DNA of 18,496 bases from Candidatus Woesearchaeota archaeon (GTDB lineage: Archaea; Nanobdellota; Nanobdellia; Woesearchaeales; PXDW01): the NCBI GenBank assembly GCA_003564925.1, contig PXDW01000086.1:1-18496 (forward strand). The letters are read 5' to 3'. The notes under the pieces are model-generated. The model did not search any database. It had not been told where the DNA came from and was given only the letters and a program-made list of their open reading frames with translations. Shown here one piece after another: positions 14,609 through 18,496 of the stretch. Each line of letters starts with the position of its first letter. Positions within the stretch are counted from its first letter, which is position 1. The position numbers and the translations under genes were made by a program.

Positions 14609-14887
14609 TTAGTTGTAATTTATTTTTTTAGTGAAATATATTGTTATTATACTATTTGTTAATTTTTTTTCATCTATATCATATTTTTTTGCATATTTGT
14701 TTAAATTTTTATTAAATTTTATATCTTTTTTATCTAGATTATATTCTCCAACATTAATCAGTCTATTACTATCGGAATAATCATTTTTTGTTTCTATCAA
14801 TATCTTGTTATCAATTGAATATAATTCTTTTTTATCTTTACCCACTAATATTTCTCCCAATTTTTTAGGCTTTTCTATTCCATCCAT
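14609..14887 (-). CDS. Small hypothetical protein, third gene of the RSH-like cluster
   Basis: The 92-residue protein is not recognised. It is charged and Lys/Asn/Ile-rich (KLGEILVGKDKKELYSID, then NKILIETKNDYSDS), with no signal peptide, membrane helix, Cys or catalytic-type motif. The C-terminal half looks helical (NKNLNKYAKKYDIDEKKLTNS) and may be a small helix bundle. It lies 37 nt downstream of the synthetase-like gene on the same strand, with a TATA-like box that overlaps the end of that gene. By position it could be an antitoxin, a regulator or an accessory subunit of the RSH-like pair. The low-complexity, AT-rich base use resembles its two neighbours rather than the housekeeping genes. 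Confidence 0.6.
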   Translation of the reverse strand: MDGIEKPKKLGEILVGKDKKELYSIDNKILIETKNDYSDSNRLINVGEYNLDKKDIKFNKNLNKYAKKYDIDEKKLTNSIITIYFTKKINYN

Positions 14888-14910
14888 TTTATTGTTGTTA
14901 TAATTTTTTT

Positions 14911-14922
14911 ATATTTAAATGT
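14911..14922 (-). promoter_or_regulatory. TATA-like box of the 92-residue protein gene
   Basis: ACATTTAAATAT on the minus strand is centred about 29 nt before the ATG at 14887, just past the stop of the synthetase-like gene. No Shine-Dalgarno site precedes the ATG, which supports a separate transcript. Confidence 0.45.
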
Positions 14923-14924
14923 TT

Positions 14925-16052
14925 TTATCTTTTAGTAATACCATCAATATTTATGTTTTTAAATAATGATGTATTATTTGAAAAAAAATCATATTGCGCC
15001 TGCTGATAAACAGTCCACTTTGAATCATCTAATACTTTATTGCATCTGGAAAGAACATATTTTTCATGTTTATTTGCACCATTCATTTCCATATTAAAAA
15101 AGTTTGTTTTATCAATCAGTTGTAAATTAAACAATAATCCCTGATAAAGTAAAATTATTTTTTGAAACTCAAACGGTATTATCTTCCCTATTTCTTCATT
15201 ACCACCTTTCTTTTTATAAGGTTCGTCTATGACATCATAATTATCTTTAATTATCTTAATTACATCATTATTGTTTTCTTTCTTAGGAGTTATAATTCTT
15301 ACTCCGAAGATATCTGTTATATAACTTCTTTGACCATTAACATATTTTATAATTTTATATAAAGTTCTTGTTTGCTTTTTTGCTCTTCCAGATATGCTTG
15401 TTGTTAGGTTATATCCTTCCCCATTATCATCTATTATTTTTTCTATGTTAGACTTTCCTTCAGCAATTAGGTAATTCGCACTAGCACTAATATCAAGATG
15501 GTGATTCTTTCCACCTTTGCAGTTCCTTATTTCGCATTTAGGTATATATTTTTGTTTAAAATTTTCATCATTCAACCCATTAATCAGTTCCTTGTCTGTA
15601 AAAAATTTATATGTCGGTGTAATCTTTTTTACTACAAAAAGGTCCTTCTTTTTTTTCCATGTATTCTTTGAAGGTCTTTGAGAATACCCACAGATACATT
15701 CAACAAAAAGATGATTGCTTGCAGGATATGGTTCACCATTGTTCTTATTTATCATTACTTTTTGAGCAATGTCATCCAAAATCTGATTCAGAATCGCTTC
15801 TCCATTCTCCCAATATTTTTTAATATCTTTTTCGAATTTTTTTAGGAATTCCTTGTCAAGTTTTTCATTTAAATATTCTAATGATTTCTCTTTTACATCC
15901 TTCTCTAATCTTTTCGGTATTTTTTCTTTTAGATTATTATTTTTGCTCACTAAGCAATAGCCAAAATCATTCTCTAGATTTTTACCTATATCCATTACTT
16001 TTTTCTTTATTTCTTCAATCTTAGGTATTTTTTTATATTTTATTTTTAACAT
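14925..16052 (-). CDS. RelA/SpoT synthetase-like nucleotidyltransferase (divergent)
   Basis: The 375-residue protein resembles the (p)ppGpp synthetase domain of RSH proteins in its second half. SISGRAKKQTRTLYKII (219-235) matches the GRxK motif (R223, K225); ITDIFGVRII (245-254) matches the DlxxIR strand with the metal-binding Asp (D247); LYQGLLFNLQ (302-311) matches GYQSLH with the base-stacking Tyr (Y303); and NMEMN (320-324) matches EIQ with the second acidic residue (E322). The His of GYQSLH is Leu307. Family enzymes move pyrophosphate from ATP to GTP/GDP, to tRNA ends (toxSAS), or to adenosine nucleotides; the acceptor here is unknown. Residues 119-185 hold a possible metal site (CICG, CEIRNC, HH). 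It follows the HD hydrolase-like gene by 64 nt and has its own TATA-like box (16086-16097). Assignment is by motif and context. Confidence 0.68.
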   Translation of the reverse strand: MLKIKYKKIPKIEEIKKKVMDIGKNLENDFGYCLVSKNNNLKEKIPKRLEKDVKEKSLEYLNEKLDKEFLKKFEKDIKKYWENGEAILNQILDDIAQKVMINKNNGEPYPASNHLFVECICGYSQRPSKNTWKKKKDLFVVKKITPTYKFFTDKELINGLNDENFKQKYIPKCEIRNCKGGKNHHLDISASANYLIAEGKSNIEKIIDDNGEGYNLTTSISGRAKKQTRTLYKIIKYVNGQRSYITDIFGVRIITPKKENNNDVIKIIKDNYDVIDEPYKKKGGNEEIGKIIPFEFQKIILLYQGLLFNLQLIDKTNFFNMEMNGANKHEKYVLSRCNKVLDDSKWTVYQQAQYDFFSNNTSLFKNINIDGITKR

Positions 16053-16085
16053 TCTATATCAACATTACTAACATATATGGAAACT

Positions 16086-16097
16086 TTATTTATAAAT
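16086..16097 (-). promoter_or_regulatory. TATA box before the synthetase-like gene
   Basis: ATTTATAAATAA on the minus strand is centred about 41 nt before the ATG at 16052 and would give a leader of about 14 nt. It suggests the synthetase-like gene can be expressed apart from the HD gene upstream. Confidence 0.5.
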
Positions 16098-16116
16098 CTT
16101 TCTATTTTTACTACTA

Positions 16117-17523
16117 TTAAGTTACCAATTTATTATATCCGGAAGTAAAAATATTATTGTCTTTTTTTTTGTCAAAATAATAATATTCGCCATCCTCTTT
16201 AAGTTTTTTATCGATCTTCTGAAAATATTTATAATTAAACTTATCTACAACAAAACTAGAATTATCTAGTTTCTCAGCCAATTTTTTTAAACAAAGATTA
16301 TATGCAAGTATTTTAGTGTGCCTTTCTTGATTATTTTTTATATTCTTAAAATAAGCTTTCATTGCTTTTTTCTTCTCGCTTGTTATGAATCTATACATAT
16401 TATATAAGATGCCGTCAAATGCGCCCAGATTATTCCATTTGGCATTTTCTTTTGGCATTGTTATTTCCTTAAATCCATTAATTTTTTCATATTTGTTTAC
16501 AAGTATTTCAAGCTCTGTAAATCTTTTTAACATATGATTATCTTTTTCATATTTTTTGTTTAACTCAGTTGTTACTCTTTCTGTGGCGGCGATTGAAGAT
16601 CTTGTAAGATCCTTCAGTGTCATATTGATTTGTTTAAGTTGGAATTCACTCAATTTTTTTTTGTTTCTCAAAACAAAACTCTTGAATCTGTTGGCAGTAT
16701 ATATTGTTTTATAGGCAGATTTTATTTTTTGCAGCTTTGTCTGGTTTAAGAGCTCATAATTGCTTACAGACTTATCTTGAGCTTTGATTATTTGTGTTTC
16801 AAGCATATCCCTCAATATTTTTCTTTTATCTCTTCCTTTTTCCTCAGTGAATATGAAATAATTTTTTTTAAAAAATTTTTCAATATATGAAAAATAATTG
16901 TCTTTTTCCTTATCGAATGTAAATATATTAACAATTAAATTTTCAACTTTTTGGATATGTTTTTTTATTATTTCATACCCATATTCAGAAAAAGCATTTT
17001 TGAAATATTCCTTATGATCTTTTTTAAAAATTTCATATAAAATTTTTCTATCAACGTTTTTATGCCTTTCTAAAACAGACTCTAGTGTGTCATGAACCAA
17101 AGCTACCCCAATATGATCTGGCTTTAATCCAATACCTAAAACACCTTTTGTTAAGGTTTTTTTATTATTTTTCTTATCATTAAACTTTGAGCCTAAAACA
17201 ACTTCTAATGTATGCACCAAATAATATTCCTTATTATCTCTTCTTTTTTCTCCTTTATGGAAATCTTTTGCAAAATCAAATTCTGTCAGTATAAATTTTT
17301 TCTCTAATTCATAATCTCTTTTTTTATCAAGCTCTTCTAATTTTTTCTTATCAAACTCTTCTAATAAAATATTTTTCCATTCTTTTGTTTTTTTAAGGTA
17401 AAATGGGTTAGATTTAGCATACAAACTCATAATAATTTCTTTTCTATATGCTTTTTTATAAGCATTATATTCATCGGGAGATACTTTGCTCTCTATCTCT
17501 TTATTATCCGCAGTTAGAAACAT
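16117..17523 (-). CDS. HD-domain protein resembling the RelA/SpoT hydrolase domain
   Basis: The 468-residue protein has an HD domain at about 80-260 that lines up with the (p)ppGpp hydrolase of RSH enzymes. FAKDFHKGEKRRDNKEYYLVHTLEVV (84-109) matches 'A..aH.GQ.RKSGEPYI.HPl.VA' with R95 and metal ligand H104; ALVHDTLESV (141-150) matches 'aLLHDvvEDT' (H144, D145, E148); IIKAQDKSVSN (245-255) matches 'IKLADRLHN' (D250). So the four metal ligands and the first catalytic Glu remain, while the Asp of 'EDT' is Ser149 and the Asn after the third motif is shifted. Extra loops separate the motifs. N-terminal (1-75) and C-terminal (260-468) parts are helical, Lys-rich and unrecognised. It is the first gene of the minus-strand cluster with the synthetase-like gene. 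Likely a hydrolase that removes the pyrophosphate added by its partner (inference). Confidence 0.72.
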   Translation of the reverse strand: MFLTADNKEIESKVSPDEYNAYKKAYRKEIIMSLYAKSNPFYLKKTKEWKNILLEEFDKKKLEELDKKRDYELEKKFILTEFDFAKDFHKGEKRRDNKEYYLVHTLEVVLGSKFNDKKNNKKTLTKGVLGIGLKPDHIGVALVHDTLESVLERHKNVDRKILYEIFKKDHKEYFKNAFSEYGYEIIKKHIQKVENLIVNIFTFDKEKDNYFSYIEKFFKKNYFIFTEEKGRDKRKILRDMLETQIIKAQDKSVSNYELLNQTKLQKIKSAYKTIYTANRFKSFVLRNKKKLSEFQLKQINMTLKDLTRSSIAATERVTTELNKKYEKDNHMLKRFTELEILVNKYEKINGFKEITMPKENAKWNNLGAFDGILYNMYRFITSEKKKAMKAYFKNIKNNQERHTKILAYNLCLKKLAEKLDNSSFVVDKFNYKYFQKIDKKLKEDGEYYYFDKKKDNNIFTSGYNKLVT

Positions 17524-17625
17524 TTTTTTGCACCCATATATGTAAGAATTAATTTTAATATAAAAAGCTTACTATTAAGGAGTAATTAGAATGATTATGC
17601 AAAAAATAATAGAAATTAAATATGT

Positions 17626-17874
17626 TTATTTTAGCATATCTTCAATAGGTTTTTTGGCTTTTTGGCTCTCTTCCTTCTCCCCTTCTTTAATCTCTTTTGT
17701 TAGATCAACACCGAGCTCCTGCAATGATTTAACATGCATCTGCATTAATTGCTCAACTATCTGTAAAATCCTTGTTAGTTCCTGCATTTCTTTTGCAAGA
17801 GTGCTTAAAGAACCTTTATGAAAGCCTATTTGTTCCTCTTTACTCATATTTTCCATATCTTTTTTTTCAGCCAT
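17626..17874 (-). CDS. Small coiled-coil protein, hypothetical
   Basis: The 82-residue protein is almost wholly helical and likely a coiled coil: MSKEEQIGFHKGSLSTLAKEMQ, then LTRILQIVEQLMQMHVKSLQELGVDL, then a Lys/Glu-rich tail. I recall similar short proteins with 'GFHKGSLSTLAKE' in DPANN genomes, with no known function; a prefoldin-like or scaffold role is only a guess. AGGTGGT (17878-17884, minus strand) lies 3 nt before the ATG and supports this start. It is divergent from the glucan phosphorylase gene and lies upstream of the HD gene on the same strand, 102 nt away, with a separate AT-rich promoter region between. Confidence 0.72.
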   Translation of the reverse strand: MAEKKDMENMSKEEQIGFHKGSLSTLAKEMQELTRILQIVEQLMQMHVKSLQELGVDLTKEIKEGEKEESQKAKKPIEDMLK

Positions 17875-17877
17875 GAT

Positions 17878-17884
17878 ACCACCT
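17878..17884 (-). promoter_or_regulatory. Shine-Dalgarno site of the coiled-coil protein gene
   Basis: AGGTGGT on the minus strand lies 3 nt before the ATG at 17874 and fixes the start. Confidence 0.6.
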
Positions 17885-17974
17885 ATAGCAGAGTTTTATT
17901 ATTTTATTTATATTATTTTCCTTTATTTTCCATTAATTTTAAATATAAGCTAATAGATTATATTAAAGATAGGA

Positions 17975-18496
17975 ATGGAAAATAAAATTGCTTATTTTTC
18001 TATGGAAGTGGGTTTAAGTGAGAGTATTCCAACTTATTCTGGAGGTTTAGGTATACTGGCAGGAGATTTTTTAAAATCAGCTTCTGATTTGGAATTGCCT
18101 TTAGCCGGGGTTACTTTATTATACAACAGAGGGTATTGTGAGCAAAAGATAGAGGACGGAAGGCAATTAGAAAATTATTGCCACTTTGATCCCAGCGATA
18201 TAATGCGGGAGCTTCCACAAAGAGTATCTGTACAAATAGAGGACAGAGAAGTTAGGGTCAAGGCCTGGCTCTACGAGCTTGAAGGGAAAACGGGTTTTAA
18301 GTTGCCCATATACTTCTTAGATACAAATGGCGTTGAAGATAATAGGCCCTGGGATAAAGATATAACCTCCAACTTGTATGGAGGAGACCATCCCTACCAC
18401 AGGTTGACTCAAGAAGTGGTTTTAGGTATCGGAGGAGTTAAGTTTTTACAGGAATTAGGTTATGATATTTCTACATATCATATGAATGAAGGTCAT
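17975..18496 (+). CDS. glgP: Alpha-glucan phosphorylase, N-terminal part (3' truncated by window)
   Basis: 174 codons are visible before the window ends; the frame stays open. The N-terminus reads IAYFSMEVGLSESIPTYSGG, then LGILAGDFLKSASDLELPL and GVTLLYNRGYC, the typical start of the archaeal and bacterial alpha-glucan (maltodextrin) phosphorylases of the short TIGR02094 type. Later LYGGDHPYHRLTQEVVLGIGG and YHMNEGH also fit, the last being part of the substrate-site region. The enzyme releases glucose-1-phosphate from alpha-1,4-glucan ends with phosphate and pyridoxal phosphate; the PLP-binding Lys would lie beyond the window. The gene suggests that the organism stores or scavenges glycogen-like polymer. 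A TATA-like TTTAAATATA lies about 32 nt upstream. Confidence 0.93.
   Translation, partial: MENKIAYFSMEVGLSESIPTYSGGLGILAGDFLKSASDLELPLAGVTLLYNRGYCEQKIEDGRQLENYCHFDPSDIMRELPQRVSVQIEDREVRVKAWLYELEGKTGFKLPIYFLDTNGVEDNRPWDKDITSNLYGGDHPYHRLTQEVVLGIGGVKFLQELGYDISTYHMNEGH

Noticed and set aside
17524..17625. Possible small RNA or tRNA in the gap before the HD gene
   Set aside because: No cloverleaf, box C/D pattern or strong hairpin was seen; the stretch reads as AT-rich promoter and 3' end sequence.

Overview
The window is AT-rich archaeal DNA, most likely from a small-genome DPANN lineage (Woesearchaeota/Pacearchaeota-like). The archaeal evidence is aIF5B, aEF1-beta next to an HVO_2753-type zinc-ribbon protein, Trm1, a stand-alone COG3270-type PUA protein and a DUF123 GIY-YIG protein. 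Many genes have a TATA-like box about 26 nt before the start codon, as expected for leaderless archaeal transcripts, while genes inside operons carry Shine-Dalgarno sites. The DPANN placement is inference: it rests on short housekeeping proteins and on a secreted Ig-like protein with an 'ITGFVV' stretch before its C-terminal anchor. I saw no tRNA, rRNA, CRISPR array or insertion sequence. No gene-free gap exceeds 300 bases.

Layout. 1-2513: end of a D-2-hydroxyacid dehydrogenase, overlapping a Cu(I)-type P-type ATPase (CopA). 2591-3534: a winged-helix regulator and a six-helix membrane protein, both on the minus strand. 3671-5571: four plus-strand genes forming a cell-surface metal/redox group: a small exported protein, a His-rich lipoprotein, a Cys-rich membrane-anchored peptide and a NapH-like membrane protein with two ferredoxin clusters. 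5653-6808: a small CARF-like protein diverging from an intact rhomboid protease. 6987-7443: zinc-ribbon protein and aEF1-beta. 7450-10031: Trm1 followed by a radical SAM/SPASM protein (minus). 10271-13210: ZIP transporter, DUF123 nuclease-like protein and aIF5B. 13241-14076: DUF1858 protein and an exported Ig-like protein (minus), divergent from the PUA protein at 14111-14563.

14609-17523 is the most unusual part: three minus-strand, Lys/Asn-rich genes. The first encodes an HD protein resembling the (p)ppGpp hydrolase domain of RelA/SpoT. The second resembles the RelA/SpoT synthetase domain and keeps the main catalytic positions. The third is a 92-residue protein of unknown role. The order is hydrolase then synthetase, as in a bacterial long RSH, but split into two genes with extra domains. 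RSH proteins are uncommon in archaea, so this may be an alarmone (stress) module or a toxin-antitoxin/defence pair like the toxSAS systems. The window ends with a small coiled-coil protein (minus) and the start of an alpha-glucan phosphorylase (plus).
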